Shown here: positions 33,619 to 43,132 of the stretch, piece after piece
Layout of the letters: every line of letters starts with the position of its first letter
Numbering within the stretch: the first letter of the stretch is position 1
Origin: Ensifer aridi
GTDB lineage: Bacteria > Pseudomonadota > Alphaproteobacteria > Rhizobiales > Rhizobiaceae
DNA length: 64,000 nt
Reading direction: 5' to 3'
NCBI RefSeq assembly: GCF_002078505.1
Contig: NZ_LUAV01000016.1
Span: 121,081-185,080 of the forward strand
Notes under the pieces: generated by a model
What the model saw: only the letters and a program-made list of their open reading frames with translations
What the model was told of the DNA's origin: nothing
Databases searched by the model: none
Position numbers and translations under genes: made by a program

Positions 33619-33635
33619 TTTAGATCGATTCTAGA
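33619..33635. promoter_or_regulatory. ICE/Irr-box-like site upstream of bfd-bfr
   Basis: TTTAGATCGATTCTAGA is a near-palindrome close to the rhizobial iron-control element (TTTAGAA...TTCTAAA type) bound by Irr. It lies about 100 bp upstream of the bfd start codon. Irr commonly represses iron-storage genes when iron is low. Confidence 0.5.
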
Positions 33636-33665
33636 CTTGACGAAAATTATCGCATTTTCAGCACA

Positions 33666-33679
33666 TTAGAGGATTCTAA
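33666..33679. promoter_or_regulatory. Second ICE/Irr-box-like site
   Basis: TTAGAGGATTCTAA contains a TTAGA-GGA-TTCTAA inverted repeat of the same type as the neighbouring site 30 bp away. Paired boxes would strengthen the case for Irr control of bfd-bfr. Nothing else is recognised in 33519-33799. Confidence 0.45.
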
Positions 33680-33799
33680 GGAGACGTTTTTTCCTCCAGA
33701 ACTTGCAATTTCGACGTCGCAAGCTGCGACATTTTTACACAGTTCAGACTGCACGACAGCAATCTCATAGAGCGACATCGATGCGATAGCGGGCGATGT

Positions 33800-36700
33800 T
33801 CAATGGAAATTGCGACCTCTCGGCATGACCTCGGCCACGTCGCTCCCCGCATCGCCCTTTGGCGCCGCATCGGCAGAGAGGCCCAAACGCAATTGCCGGA
33901 GCTTCTTCTTGTCGCGAGCATCCGCGCTCGGCCGCAAGGTCTCGTCCGTCCGATCGTTGGCGCCGAATCGCCGCGCTTCCTTGCGCAGGAGGCCGAGCAT
34001 CGGCGTTATATCCTCGAGGTGATCGGCGACCACGTGAATGACACCGCTTTGGCTCTGTAAGCGGCCACGCACCCTCACAAGTCGCGATCCCATGACCTGC
34101 GGTCGGTATTTCTGGAATGTCTTTTCCCAGACGATGATATTGGCAATCCCGGTCTCGTCCTCGATCGTCATGAAGATGACGCCCTTGGCCGAACCTGGCC
34201 GTTGGCGGACGAGCACAAGGCCGGCCACAGTTACCCATCTCCCTGTTGCCGTCTTCGCCAGATCTCGATTGCGAAGAATACCCATTCGCGCAAAATCCTC
34301 GCGCATGAAGGAAACCGGATGCGCTTTCAGGGAGAGCGTCAGGTAGCGGTAGTCATGGATGACATGTTCGCCTGCGGGCATGTCGGGAAGAGTAACTGCG
34401 GGCTCGGCCTGCAGATCCGTGGAATCCACCCCACCGAAAAGCGGCAGACGCTCGACCGCCGACTGCTCATCCAAAGCCTTCACCGCCCAAAGGGCCGCGC
34501 GCCGATCAAGACCGATGGAGCGGAAGGCATCGGCATCCGCAAGGCGTTCCAGGACTGAACGGGTCAGTCCGGACCGGGTCCAGAGATCATGAACGGAGCG
34601 GTATCCCTCCCCTCGATGCGCAACGAGCGCCTCCATATCCGTTTGGCTCAGCCCTTTGATCAGCCGGAAACCAAGCCGGACGGCCTTCTTGGACTTGATG
34701 GCCTCCCGCATTTCGGCGTGACGCGGGTCAACGGCATCCTTGTTGAACAGGCCTTCGCCTTCGAGCAGGGCGTCCCAGTCCGAATGGTTGATGTCGACCG
34801 GCAGCACCTTGACCCCGTGTTCGCGGGCATCGCGCACCAATTGCGCCGGCGCATAAAAGCCCATCGGCTGCGAATTCAGGAGGGCCGCGCAGAAGATGTC
34901 TGGATAATAGGTCTTGAACCAGGACGAGGCATAGACGAGCGAGGCGAAGGAGGCGGCATGGCTTTCGGGAAAGCCGTATTCGCCAAAACCCTTGATCTGG
35001 TTGAAGCAGCGCTCGGCAAACTCCCTCTCGTACCCGTTCGCGACCATGCCTTCGATCATCTTCCGCTCGAAGGTATGGATCGTGCCCGTCCGCTTGAAGG
35101 TCGCCATGGCGCGGCGCAGGCGATCCGCCTCGCTCGGCGAAAAGCCGGCGGCGGTGATCGCGATCTGCATCGCCTGTTCCTGGAACAGCGGCACGCCCAG
35201 AGTTCTTTCCAAGACCGCCTTCAATTCCAGACTCGGATAGTCGACCGCTTCTCCCCTGCGCTGCGCCTCGCGCCGCTTCAGATAAGGATGCACCATGTTG
35301 CCTTGGATGGGGCCGGGGCGAACGATTGCGACCTCGATCACCAGATCGTACATCTCGCGCGGCTGCAGGCGCGGCAACATGCTCATCTGCGCCCGGCTTT
35401 CGATCTGGAAGACGCCGACCGTATCGGCGCGGCAGATCATGTCGTACACGGCCTTCTGCTGATCCTGATAGATTTCGGCCAGTATCTTCTCTTCCCCGTA
35501 ATGCGCCTCGAGGAGCTTGAAGGCCTTGGCGAGGCAGGTGAGCATACCGAGCGCCAGCACGTCGACCTTCAGGATCTTCAACTGGTCGAGATCGTCCTTG
35601 TCCCATTCGATCATGTAGCGGTCGGGCATGGCCGTGTTCATGATCGGCACGACCTCGTCGAGCCTGTCGCGGGTAATCACGAAGCCGCCCACATGCTGCG
35701 AGAGATGCCGCGGAAAGTTCATGAGCAGGCTGGCATAGGCAAGAACGCGCCTCGTCAGCGGGTCCGCCGCGTCGAGCCCCGCACCTTTCGCCTGCTCTTC
35801 GGTGAAGGGCGAGGTCCCCCAGCCCCAGATCGAGCTGACGAGAGCCGACTGCACATCCTCCGAAAGGCCGAAAGCCTTGGCGACCTCGCGCCCGGCGGAG
35901 CGCGAGCGATAGCTGATCACCGCGGCGGTGAGGCCCGCATGCTCCCTGCCATAGGTCCTATAGATATATTGGATGACCTCTTCGCGCCGCTCGTGCTCGA
36001 AATCGACATCGATATCGGGCGGCTCGTCGCGGTCACGCGACAGGAAGCGGTCAAAGAGCAGCGTAAACTTCTGCGGATCGACATCGGTGATGCCGAGGCA
36101 GAAGCAGACCGAGGAATTGGCGGCGGACCCTCGCCCCTGGCAGAGAATGTGCTCACTGCGGGCGAACTTCACCAGCTTGTGGACGGTCAGGAAGTAGGGC
36201 TCGTATTTCTTGTCGTGGATGAGTTCGAGCTCGTATTCGATCTGGCGCCTGACCTTTTCCGGCACGCCGTGGGGATAGCGTATCTCCGCGCCTTCCGCGA
36301 CGAGCCTTCGCAAGCTTTCGGCCGGCGTCTCGCCTTCGGCGTTTTCGTCCGGATATTGATGGCTGAGCTCGTCGAGGCTGAAGGCGAGCCGCTTGAAAAG
36401 GCGCTGCGTATTGGCGATCGCCTCGGGGTAGTCGCTGAAAAGCCGCGCCATTTCCTTCGGCCCCTTCAGGTGCCTTTCGGCATTCTTCTGGATGAGGAAA
36501 CCGGCGCTGGTGATCGTCACATGTTCCCGAATGGCGGTCACGACATCCGCAAGCGGCCGGTAGTGCGGATCGTGATAGAGCGCATCATTGGTGGCGAGAA
36601 GCCGGATGCCGTGCTTGCGGGCAACCGCCGCAAGCACGGCGAAATCGTGCCGGTCGAAGCCGTCATAACGCGGCGTCATGCCGAGATAGAGCCGGCCGCC

Positions 36701-37150
36701 CGCATGTTCCCGCAATTTTTCAAGCAGCGCTCCTAAGGTTTCCGGCTCCGGCCGCCCCTCTCCCTGCATGACGATCAGCAGAAGCTCCTCCTGCCATTCG
36801 AGGAGATCGGCGAGATAAAGCGTGCACTCGCCCTTCTTCGAGCGCAGGTTTCCGGCGCTGAGCAGGCGGCAGAGATGTCCCCACCCCCGCCGGTTCCTGG
36901 GATAGGCGAGAATGTCCGGCGTTTCGTCGGTAAAAACCAGACGGGCGCCCGGCTGGAAAGGATAGCCCTCCACTTTCGCCTTGGCATGGGCCCTGACGAC
37001 ACCGGCGACGCTGTTGCGATCGGCAATACCGAGACCTGAAAGCCCGACCTTCTTGGCGAAGACGACCATCTCCTCGGCCGGTGCCGCCCCTTCAAGAAAG
37101 GAGAAATTCGTGCGCGCGCCGAGTTCGTAGAAGACAGTATCCGCGCTCAT
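33800..37150 (-). CDS. dnaE2: Error-prone DNA polymerase DnaE2
   Basis: This 1116-residue C-family polymerase has a PHP domain ([40 protein letters not shown]), a palm with [20 protein letters not shown] and IDVDF catalytic aspartates, the [11 protein letters not shown] motif, and a C-terminal OB domain ([20 protein letters not shown]) typical of DnaE2. It performs the synthesis step of the ImuA-ImuB-DnaE2 mutasome after DNA damage. The start codon overlaps the imuB stop (ATGA). A longer frame to 37294 lies within imuB and is rejected. Confidence 0.96.
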   Translation of the reverse strand: MSADTVFYELGARTNFSFLEGAAPAEEMVVFAKKVGLSGLGIADRNSVAGVVRAHAKAKVEGYPFQPGARLVFTDETPDILAYPRNRRGWGHLCRLLSAGNLRSKKGECTLYLADLLEWQEELLLIVMQGEGRPEPETLGALLEKLREHAGGRLYLGMTPRYDGFDRHDFAVLAAVARKHGIRLLATNDALYHDPHYRPLADVVTAIREHVTITSAGFLIQKNAERHLKGPKEMARLFSDYPEAIANTQRLFKRLAFSLDELSHQYPDENAEGETPAESLRRLVAEGAEIRYPHGVPEKVRRQIEYELELIHDKKYEPYFLTVHKLVKFARSEHILCQGRGSAANSSVCFCLGITDVDPQKFTLLFDRFLSRDRDEPPDIDVDFEHERREEVIQYIYRTYGREHAGLTAAVISYRSRSAGREVAKAFGLSEDVQSALVSSIWGWGTSPFTEEQAKGAGLDAADPLTRRVLAYASLLMNFPRHLSQHVGGFVITRDRLDEVVPIMNTAMPDRYMIEWDKDDLDQLKILKVDVLALGMLTCLAKAFKLLEAHYGEEKILAEIYQDQQKAVYDMICRADTVGVFQIESRAQMSMLPRLQPREMYDLVIEVAIVRPGPIQGNMVHPYLKRREAQRRGEAVDYPSLELKAVLERTLGVPLFQEQAMQIAITAAGFSPSEADRLRRAMATFKRTGTIHTFERKMIEGMVANGYEREFAERCFNQIKGFGEYGFPESHAASFASLVYASSWFKTYYPDIFCAALLNSQPMGFYAPAQLVRDAREHGVKVLPVDINHSDWDALLEGEGLFNKDAVDPRHAEMREAIKSKKAVRLGFRLIKGLSQTDMEALVAHRGEGYRSVHDLWTRSGLTRSVLERLADADAFRSIGLDRRAALWAVKALDEQSAVERLPLFGGVDSTDLQAEPAVTLPDMPAGEHVIHDYRYLTLSLKAHPVSFMREDFARMGILRNRDLAKTATGRWVTVAGLVLVRQRPGSAKGVIFMTIEDETGIANIIVWEKTFQKYRPQVMGSRLVRVRGRLQSQSGVIHVVADHLEDITPMLGLLRKEARRFGANDRTDETLRPSADARDKKKLRQLRLGLSADAAPKGDAGSDVAEVMPRGRNFH

Positions 37151-38760
37151 GCGAAAACTCCGTGCATGAACCAGCGAGCCGTGGAAACCTCCCTTCCGTA
37201 AAGGCCTTCGCGGAACAGCCAGAAACGGCGGCCTTCCTGATCCTCGACCCGGAAATAATCGCGCGTCGGATGGGCCTCGCCATCGATCCACCACTCGGCG
37301 GCGATGCGCTCCGGTCCCTCGGCGCGGGCGACGCGATAGTGGGTCTTTCGCCAGTTGAAGCTGCGCGGGGCGCCCTCCGGCACTTCGGCTGTCGCCTCCA
37401 CCCGTTCGGGATGTGCGAAAATCCGAAGCGGGCGGTTTTCAGGGATAGCCTTGCCTTCAAGGGCGGAAGGCCTCATGGCGGCGGCCACATCTCTCAAAGG
37501 TGCAAACCCGCCCGCCCGCTCCGGCAGGTGGCTTTCGAAAAGGGCTGCCTGCATCAGGCAATCCGGCCCGAAACGGGCGGCAACCTTGTCGATAAAGGCC
37601 GCCAGCGGCTGGCTTTCATCGGCAACGCCGGAAAAATCCTCTTGCGCCGGATCGAGCCTTTCGCTTCTGATGACCGCAAGCCGGAGGATTTCGAAGCCAT
37701 ATCCGGCATCGAGATCGTCATGGACCGCCTGCAATCGCTCGCGAAAGAGGGCGGCGATGCGATCGGCATCGTTCAAGGGCACGGCCGCATGTGCCCGAAC
37801 GCGGAACACTCGGCCGTCAACGCGAAACAGGAGGAGCTCGAAGAGCCGCCCGCCTTCGCCGTGTCGCTCCAGCGAGGAACGGACATCCTTGGCGAGATGC
37901 CGGGTCAATTCGACTATGTATTCCTCATCCTGAAGCGGCTCGGCGAGCCGGCGCTCGGAGGAGAAGCTCGGCACAGGCAGGCGAGGAGAAAGAGGCTCGT
38001 CCTCAAGGCCTCTCGCCTGATCGAGGCGCAGGAGAAGGAAGGAGCCGAAGCGGCGGGCGAGCGGCGCGCGCGGCGCTTCGAGAAGGTCGCCGACCTCTTT
38101 CAACCCGACCCGCTCGAGCGCGGCCGCGGTTTCCGCCGGCAGACGCAGCGCCGTGACCGGCAAGGGTGCAAGAACCCAGTCTGCATCATCGGGTGCGATG
38201 ACGGCCACCTTGCCGTAGCGGGCAGCCGCCCAGGAGAGGCCGGCGGAAGAGGAGACGGTCGCCCGCGCCTCGACGCCGAGCGAAAACAGCCGCGACAGAA
38301 CATCGCTGACCAGCGCCTTCTCGCCGCCGTGGAGATGCGCGCAGCCGGTGATGTCGAGGAACAGGCCGTCCGTGCCGTCGAGTGCCACGAGCGGCGTGTA
38401 GCGATCGCACCAATCCGCAAGCGCTTCCAGAAAAGCCTGATCCGCCGAAGGATCAGCGGCGATCACGTCGAGCGAGGGACACATGGCGCGGGCTTCCGCC
38501 GCTCCCTGGCCGCGCTTCAGGCCTATCCTCTCCGCAAGCGTATCAAGCGCGACGAGGCGTATGGCATTGTCGATCTTGGCGACAAAGACGACGGGCGGGT
38601 GGTCAGGACGCCCGCGCGAAAGCCACGAGGCGCCCCAACGGCTGCGCGCGACCCGATCGGCCGGCAGATGCGGAAAGTGGATCGACAGGATTCGCTGGCT
38701 TGTCGTCTGTCTGAAGAGCGGCGCTCCGGCGCTCGTCGATGGGGTAGAAGCGGCGGTCAT
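37147..38760 (-). CDS. imuB: ImuB, Y-family polymerase-like mutasome protein
   Basis: This 537-residue DinB/UmuC-like protein includes [40 protein letters not shown], and the thumb and little-finger regions. ImuB proteins lack full polymerase activity and act as the hub that binds the beta clamp, ImuA and DnaE2. The ATG was chosen at MTAASTPS, about 25 residues before the conserved start; this makes the gene overlap imuA by 158 bp in another frame. The stop overlaps the dnaE2 start by 4 bp. Confidence 0.93.
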   Translation of the reverse strand: MTAASTPSTSAGAPLFRQTTSQRILSIHFPHLPADRVARSRWGASWLSRGRPDHPPVVFVAKIDNAIRLVALDTLAERIGLKRGQGAAEARAMCPSLDVIAADPSADQAFLEALADWCDRYTPLVALDGTDGLFLDITGCAHLHGGEKALVSDVLSRLFSLGVEARATVSSSAGLSWAAARYGKVAVIAPDDADWVLAPLPVTALRLPAETAAALERVGLKEVGDLLEAPRAPLARRFGSFLLLRLDQARGLEDEPLSPRLPVPSFSSERRLAEPLQDEEYIVELTRHLAKDVRSSLERHGEGGRLFELLLFRVDGRVFRVRAHAAVPLNDADRIAALFRERLQAVHDDLDAGYGFEILRLAVIRSERLDPAQEDFSGVADESQPLAAFIDKVAARFGPDCLMQAALFESHLPERAGGFAPLRDVAAAMRPSALEGKAIPENRPLRIFAHPERVEATAEVPEGAPRSFNWRKTHYRVARAEGPERIAAEWWIDGEAHPTRDYFRVEDQEGRRFWLFREGLYGREVSTARWFMHGVFA

Positions 38761-39556
38761 GGGCGTTCCATTCCATAAAGATGTCGAGAGGGGCATAAGC
38801 CCTGCTTTTTTCGACAAGGAGGTGAAAGGAGGGATGGCCGATGCTGCCGCAAAGCACCGAACCATCGGGAAGAGGACGTTCGCCGGCCGACGCCGGCTTG
38901 ACCTGGAACCGGAAGAAGGCGCTGCTCGCCTCCTCCTCGCCCGCCTGACGGAAGACGAGGAGAGGCACACCGCCCGCCCGGGCTCTCACATGCAGGCGCC
39001 GGCTCTCGCTTAAGGCCAGACAGGCCGGATTGCCGCGGATTTCGAGAACGACCGCGGCGAAGACCGGCACCGAGAGCGCCGTCTCGGCGATCCAGAGCGC
39101 ATCCTTGACCGTGCGCACCGAGACGAAGAGGAAACGCTCGGCGTCGAGGCCGTAAGATGCGAGTCCAGGCGCATAGGGCTGGCCCGCTTCTTGGCAGGCA
39201 AGCGCCTGACTGATCCACAGGATCGGCGCTAGATGCCCCCTCTCCTTTTTCTCCCGCTGATAGAGCGCCGCAAGCGCCGCGACGAAGCCGGCGGCCGCAC
39301 CCGCATCGCGGGTTTCGGCATTGCGGATTTCCGTCATGCCCTCGAGCGGCAGCCCGCCCTTGAGGACGCCATCGAACTGCGGGACCCCTACGGGCAGGAG
39401 CTTGCGGCGGGAGGCCTCTTCCCTCTCGCCCCGAAAGCCGGCGGGGTCGGCCGCGCTCGCCGCCCGGACGCACCCCGGCAGTCTGCGGTCCTCGATCCGC
39501 GCAATGGTCTCGCGAAGGGAAAGAACGGTTTGCCGTTGCATGCCGTTCCCGGCCAT
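38603..39556 (-). CDS. imuA: ImuA, RecA/SulA-like mutasome protein
   Basis: The protein resembles ImuA/SulA-type RecA-like proteins: LPVGVPQFDGVLKGGLPLEG at the N-terminus, followed by APILWISQALACQEAGQPYA, FLFVSVRTVKDALWIAETAL and VVLEIRGNPACLALSESRRL. It is required with ImuB and DnaE2 for damage-induced mutagenesis. An upstream ATG at 39583 lies inside the LexA box, so the ATG at 39556 (GGGGAG 9 nt upstream) is preferred; 39541 is also possible. It is first in the SOS operon. Confidence 0.9.
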   Translation of the reverse strand: MAGNGMQRQTVLSLRETIARIEDRRLPGCVRAASAADPAGFRGEREEASRRKLLPVGVPQFDGVLKGGLPLEGMTEIRNAETRDAGAAAGFVAALAALYQREKKERGHLAPILWISQALACQEAGQPYAPGLASYGLDAERFLFVSVRTVKDALWIAETALSVPVFAAVVLEIRGNPACLALSESRRLHVRARAGGVPLLVFRQAGEEEASSAFFRFQVKPASAGERPLPDGSVLCGSIGHPSFHLLVEKSRAYAPLDIFMEWNAHDRRFYPIDERRSAALQTDDKPANPVDPLSASAGRSGRAQPLGRLVAFARAS

Positions 39557-39577
39557 GACGGTCAACTCCCCACATTT

Positions 39578-39592
39578 GTTCATGTTATGTTC
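39578..39592 (-). promoter_or_regulatory. LexA (SOS) box of the imuA-imuB-dnaE2 operon
   Basis: GTTC-ATGTTAT-GTTC on the plus strand matches exactly the alphaproteobacterial LexA direct repeat GTTC-N7-GTTC (GAAC-N7-GAAC on the transcribed minus strand). It is centred about 30 bp upstream of the imuA start codon, overlapping the likely promoter. Confidence 0.85.
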
Positions 39593-39723
39593 TTATGGAT
39601 TCCAGAGCTTGCCGGAAGAGTCAACAGCCAGGCACGAGAATTTATTCCTCATCTTGCCCGGGCAAAATTCGACACTCGAAAAACAAAGGCAAAATCGCTA
39701 TATGAGGGCAACAAGGAGTGCCC

Positions 39724-40158
39724 ATGGCCCGCATTGACCAGACCGATGATTGGCGGGAACGCCACGCACCGACGCTTTCCACATTCGAGCAGCTCGCGTT
39801 TGAAGCCTACAGCCATCTGCCTGAGGAATTCCGCAAGCTGACGACGGACCTCATTATCGAAGTCGCCGATTTTCCGAGTGACGACGTCTTCGAAGACATG
39901 GCGCTGGAGACGCCCTTCGACCTGCTCGGCCTCTTCGAAGGCCGCGGCATCGGCGAACGCTTCACCATGGAGACCGGCGAGTTTCCGAACCGGATCACGC
40001 TCTATCGCCGCCCGATCCTGGATTACTGGGCGGAAAACGAGGAAACGCTAGGCGACATCATCATCCACGTGCTGATCCACGAGATCGGCCACCATTTCGG
40101 CCTTTCCGACGACGACATGGAGCGGATCGAGGCGAGCGTGGAGCACGTCGGCGGTTGA
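39724..40158 (+). CDS. Zincin-like metallopeptidase family protein
   Basis: This 144-residue soluble protein has HVLIHEIGHHFGLSDDDMER, the HExxHxxGxxD form of a zinc site, near the C-terminus. The N-terminal half (TFEQLAFEAYSHLPEEFRKL) is typical of the small 'MetE/acidimicrobial-type' zincin-like family of unknown substrate. The ATG at 39724 has AGGAG 7 nt upstream; a GTG two codons earlier is less likely. It is divergent from the SOS operon and separated from it by the LexA box region. Confidence 0.85.
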   Translation: MARIDQTDDWRERHAPTLSTFEQLAFEAYSHLPEEFRKLTTDLIIEVADFPSDDVFEDMALETPFDLLGLFEGRGIGERFTMETGEFPNRITLYRRPILDYWAENEETLGDIIIHVLIHEIGHHFGLSDDDMERIEASVEHVGG

Positions 40159-40171
40159 AGCCGCTTCCGTC

Positions 40172-40320
40172 CGTATTCGCCCTCATCCGGCCTGCCGGCC
40201 ACCTTCTCCCCGCAAGCGGGGCGAAAGAGACTCGCGGCAACGCCCCGGCACAAAATCCTCTCCCCGCGCGCGGGGGAGAGGGCTAGTCCTCGGGTTAAAC
40301 CCGAGGAGAGGGGCAATCCC
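40172..40320. repeat. Rhizobial mosaic intergenic element (RIME-like)
   Basis: The segment contains CCCTCATCCGGCCTGCCGGC, then CTTCTCCCCGCAAGCGGGGC and CCTCTCCCCGCGCGCGGGGG, plus CCTCGGGTTAAACCCGAGG, all hairpins, in the gap between two convergent genes. A related element with the same blocks, in reverse order, lies at 42980-43100. Such mosaics of large palindromes are typical of Rhizobiaceae chromosomes. Confidence 0.75.
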
Positions 40321-40335
40321 ACCCGATAATGACGC

Positions 40336-40542
40336 CTACTGCTCCGACAACTTCATATCCGGATCGTAGTCCTTGCCCTCCACCTCCTTCACCACCGCCT
40401 GACCGCACTGCATATGCTGGGTATCGGCATTGAAGGCGTAGGTGGGCGAGCCGTGCAGCGCCCATCCCTGGTTCAAGGCCGCCGTCACCTTGTGGCAGAA
40501 CGAAGCGTCGTCGGGACCGGTGAGAAAGCGATAGAGCTTCAA
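40336..40542 (-). CDS. DUF1737-domain small protein
   Basis: MKLYRFLTGPDDASFCHKVT and AALNQGWALHGSPTYAFNAD match the short DUF1737 family (tyrosine-rich strand, conserved LNxGW-x-LxGxP). It is 68 residues with no signal peptide and no known function. The start overlaps the stop codon of the CoA-ester lyase gene (ATGA), so it is translated as the second gene of that pair. Confidence 0.85.
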   Translation of the reverse strand: MKLYRFLTGPDDASFCHKVTAALNQGWALHGSPTYAFNADTQHMQCGQAVVKEVEGKDYDPDMKLSEQ

Positions 40543-41444
40543 GTTTTTGCCTTTCGTTTTTCGATGATGTCCGCCTTGGCGGCGAGCTTTACCGCCTGCT
40601 CGAGATGCAGTCGTTCGACCATGCGGCCGTCAAGATTGATCACGCCCTTACCCGCATTCTCCGGCAACGCAAAGGCATCGATGATCGCCCGCGCCTCCGC
40701 GACCGCGGCCTCATCGATGCCGAAGCACCGGTTGGCCTCATTGATCTGCGCCGGATGGATCAGCATCTTGCCGTCATAGCCCATCTCGCGTCCTTGCCGG
40801 CACTCCGCCTCGAAACCCTCCTGATCGCGGAAATCGTTGAAGACCGCGTCGATGGCGTCGAGCCCGCTGCCGCGAGCGGCAAGGAGTATCTGCATCAGCC
40901 AAGGGATGAGATAGGTGCGGCCGGCAAGGGCTGGAACGCCCGTCTCCTTGCGAAGGTCGTTCAAGCCGACGACGAAGCAATCGAGTCGGCCGCCGAAGGT
41001 GCGGCCGACTTCGGCGATTGCCGGCGCGTTGATGACCCCGCGCGGCGTTTCGATCATCGCCCAGAGCCTCAGGCTTTCCGGGGCGTCTTTTTCCGCAAAC
41101 CAGTCGAGCATGGCTTGGACATCGGCCGGGCTTTCCACCTTGGGCAAGAGGATCGCGTCGGGCTTCGCGGCAAGAGCGGCGGCGAGGTCCGCCTCGCCGA
41201 AGCCGGACCCCGTCGCGTTGACGCGGATGATCGCTTCGCCCTCCGGCCGGTTCCCGGCAAGATGCCGGACGAGCGCATCGCGGGCCTCAGCCTTGCGTTC
41301 CAGCGAGACCGCATCCTCGAGGTCGAAGATCACGGCATCTGCCGCGAGATCGCGCACCTTGGCGAGCGCGCGCGGATTGTCGGCTGGAACCGAGAGCACC
41401 GAACGGCGCAACCGCACGGGATGATGGTCGATCGCTCTTGTCAT
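40539..41444 (-). CDS. CitE-like CoA-ester lyase (HpcH/HpaI aldolase family)
   Basis: The 301-residue protein shows RRSVLSVPADNPRALAKVRD, the metal-binding DAVIFDLEDAVSLERKAEAR, AILLPKVESPADV, LWAMIETPRGVINAP and KMLIHPAQINEANRCF. This is the pattern of CitE/malyl-CoA and citramalyl-CoA lyases, TIM-barrel enzymes that cleave beta-hydroxyacyl-CoA thioesters using Mg2+. The exact substrate cannot be told; the absence of other citrate-lyase subunits next to it argues against fermentation of citrate. It is upstream of and coupled to the DUF1737 gene. Confidence 0.88.
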   Translation of the reverse strand: MTRAIDHHPVRLRRSVLSVPADNPRALAKVRDLAADAVIFDLEDAVSLERKAEARDALVRHLAGNRPEGEAIIRVNATGSGFGEADLAAALAAKPDAILLPKVESPADVQAMLDWFAEKDAPESLRLWAMIETPRGVINAPAIAEVGRTFGGRLDCFVVGLNDLRKETGVPALAGRTYLIPWLMQILLAARGSGLDAIDAVFNDFRDQEGFEAECRQGREMGYDGKMLIHPAQINEANRCFGIDEAAVAEARAIIDAFALPENAGKGVINLDGRMVERLHLEQAVKLAAKADIIEKRKAKT

Positions 41445-41551
41445 GCCACCCGTTGTGCCCGCCTTTCAGTTTTTGCGCAAGCGGACACGAATTGGCCCCT
41501 CTTGTAAGCCATCCATCCAGCACCCACATGCCCGATAGAAAGGTGACGATC

Positions 41552-41797
41552 ATGCAAAGCATCCGCTCTGTTCTCTTCACGGCCGTAGCCATCACAGTCA
41601 CGCTCGTGGCCTTCGTCTTCACCGCCTCGCTCGCCCTGGCGCTCGCCGGCATCGCCGCCGTCGTCGCTATCGGCAGCGCGATCGCCGCAAAGCTCAACCG
41701 GCGGCCGGCACATGTCCATGCCCGCACGAACCCGACCGGCGCTGAGCGCCAAATGCGGATCTGGAACGACGGGCGCGGCACGATCATCGATCTCTAA
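41552..41797 (+). CDS. Small membrane protein of unknown function
   Basis: The product is 81 residues with two adjoining hydrophobic segments (SVLFTAVAITVTLVAFVFTA, LALALAGIAAVVAIGSAIAA) forming a helical hairpin or one long span, followed by a basic cytoplasmic tail (KLNRRPAHVHARTNPTGAER). The ATG at 41552 has AAAGGTG 7 nt upstream; an ATG at 41528 lacks a site. No family was recognised. The gap of about 150 bp up to leuD contains a GGGATGAGGAAAAGTGCG block also seen, in degenerate form, near 44870 and 45980. Confidence 0.6.
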   Translation: MQSIRSVLFTAVAITVTLVAFVFTASLALALAGIAAVVAIGSAIAAKLNRRPAHVHARTNPTGAERQMRIWNDGRGTIIDL

Positions 41798-41950
41798 GAG
41801 CGGGATGAGGAAAAGTGCGAGGCGGTTTCCGCCCGCATTCGGTTCCACCTTCGCGGCCTGCGGCCAGCGAAAGCAGATTCTCCTTCATTTCGGCGCAAAA
41901 CTGATCTAAACGCTCTTGCAATATTTCCGCTGAAATCGAAGGCCCAAGTC

Positions 41951-42556
41951 ATGGACAAATTCGTCAAGCTCACCGGCGTTGCCGCCCCACTGCCCGTCGT
42001 CAACATCGACACGGACATGATCATTCCGAAGGATTACCTGAAGACGATCAAGCGCACCGGTCTTGGCAAGGGCCTTTTCGCCGAAGCCCGCTACAATGAG
42101 GACGGCACGGCGAACCCGGATTTCGTCCTCAACAAGCCGGCCTACCAGAATGCCAAGATCCTCGTCGCCGGCGACAATTTCGGCTGCGGCTCCTCGCGCG
42201 AGCACGCGCCCTGGGCGCTCCTCGATTTCGGCATCCGCTGCGTCATCTCGACGTCCTTTGCGGACATTTTCTACAACAACTGTTTCAAGAACGGCATCCT
42301 GCCGATCGTCGTCAGCCAGGAGAACCTCGACAAGCTGATGGACGACGCCAGCCGCGGCTCCAACGCCATCCTCACGGTCGACCTCGAAGCGCAGGAAATC
42401 ACCGGCCCGGACGGCGGCTCGATCAAGTTCGAGATCGATGCCTTCAAGCGCCATTGCCTGTTGAACGGCCTCGACGACATCGGCCTGACGCTCGAAAAGG
42501 GCGGCGCGATCGACAATTTCGAGAAGGCAAACGCCACCTCGCGCCCTTGGGCCTGA
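41951..42556 (+). CDS. leuD: 3-Isopropylmalate dehydratase, small subunit
   Basis: This 201-residue protein has the swivelling domain of aconitase-type enzymes: [40 protein letters not shown] and [14 protein letters not shown]. With LeuC it isomerises 2-isopropylmalate to 3-isopropylmalate in leucine synthesis. leuC is not in the window, as is common in rhizobia where the two are separate. A RidA-type gene follows 7 bp downstream. Confidence 0.96.
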   Translation: MDKFVKLTGVAAPLPVVNIDTDMIIPKDYLKTIKRTGLGKGLFAEARYNEDGTANPDFVLNKPAYQNAKILVAGDNFGCGSSREHAPWALLDFGIRCVISTSFADIFYNNCFKNGILPIVVSQENLDKLMDDASRGSNAILTVDLEAQEITGPDGGSIKFEIDAFKRHCLLNGLDDIGLTLEKGGAIDNFEKANATSRPWA

Positions 42557-42563
42557 GCCGCGG

Positions 42564-42947
42564 ATGACGGTGAAGCTCGTCTCCTCCGGCTCGCCCTTTG
42601 AAAAGACGGCAGGCTATTCGCGTGCCGTCGTCAAGGGCGACTGGTGCTTCGTCTCCGGCACGACCGGCTACGATTATGCCACCATGACCATGCCCGAGAC
42701 GGTGGAGGAACAGGCGCGCAACTGCCTGAGGACGATCGAGGGTGCACTGAGAGAAGCGGGCTTCTCGCTTTCCGACGTCGTGCGCAACCACTATTACGTC
42801 ACCGATGCGAGCTTCGCCGACCGGGTCTTTCCGATCTTCGGCGAGGTCTTCGGCGAGATCCGTCCGGCCGCCACCATGGTCGTCTGCGATCTCATCCGCC
42901 CGGAAATGCTGATCGAAATCGAGGTCACGGCGTTCCGGGGTTCTTAG
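42564..42947 (+). CDS. RidA (YjgF/YER057c/UK114) family protein
   Basis: This 127-residue protein has SPFEKTAGYSRAVVKGDWCF, VSGTTGY, EEQARNCLRTIEGALREAGF and RPAATMVVCDLIRPEMLIEI. RidA proteins hydrolyse reactive enamine/imine intermediates made by PLP enzymes. The arginine usually needed for this (in the RPA-x-T motif) is present (IRPAATMV). Being 7 bp downstream of leuD, it is probably in the same transcript and may protect branched-chain amino-acid metabolism. Confidence 0.9.
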   Translation: MTVKLVSSGSPFEKTAGYSRAVVKGDWCFVSGTTGYDYATMTMPETVEEQARNCLRTIEGALREAGFSLSDVVRNHYYVTDASFADRVFPIFGEVFGEIRPAATMVVCDLIRPEMLIEIEVTAFRGS

Positions 42948-42979
42948 CCGGAACACCGATTCAAGGACAAAATCGCAGA

Positions 42980-43100
42980 CACGAGTTGCCCCTCACCCTA
43001 TCCCTCTCCCCGCGAGCGGGGAGAGGGGACTTGAGAGGGCGCCGCGAGTCCCCTTGGCCCCGCATGCGGGGAGAAGGTGGCCGGCAGGCCGGATAGGGCA
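42980..43100. repeat. Rhizobial mosaic intergenic element (RIME-like)
   Basis: TCTCCCCGCGAGCGGGGAGA, GGCCCCGCATGCGGGGAGAA and GGCCGGCAGGCCGGATAGGG are the same hairpin blocks as at 40172-40320, here in reverse order. It fills the gap between the ridA-type gene and the convergent ABC transporter genes. Confidence 0.75.
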
Positions 43101-43132
43101 ATGGCGACGGAACGCGAGGCCGGCGCGGCTCC

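Noticed and set aside
34589..36736. Long plus-strand open frame (715 codons) opposite dnaE2
   Set aside because: Shadow of dnaE2; no ribosome-binding site, no motifs, composition typical of antisense frames.
37081..38778. Long plus-strand open frame (565 codons) opposite imuB
   Set aside because: Shadow of imuB; Arg/Gln/Ala-rich translation without motifs.
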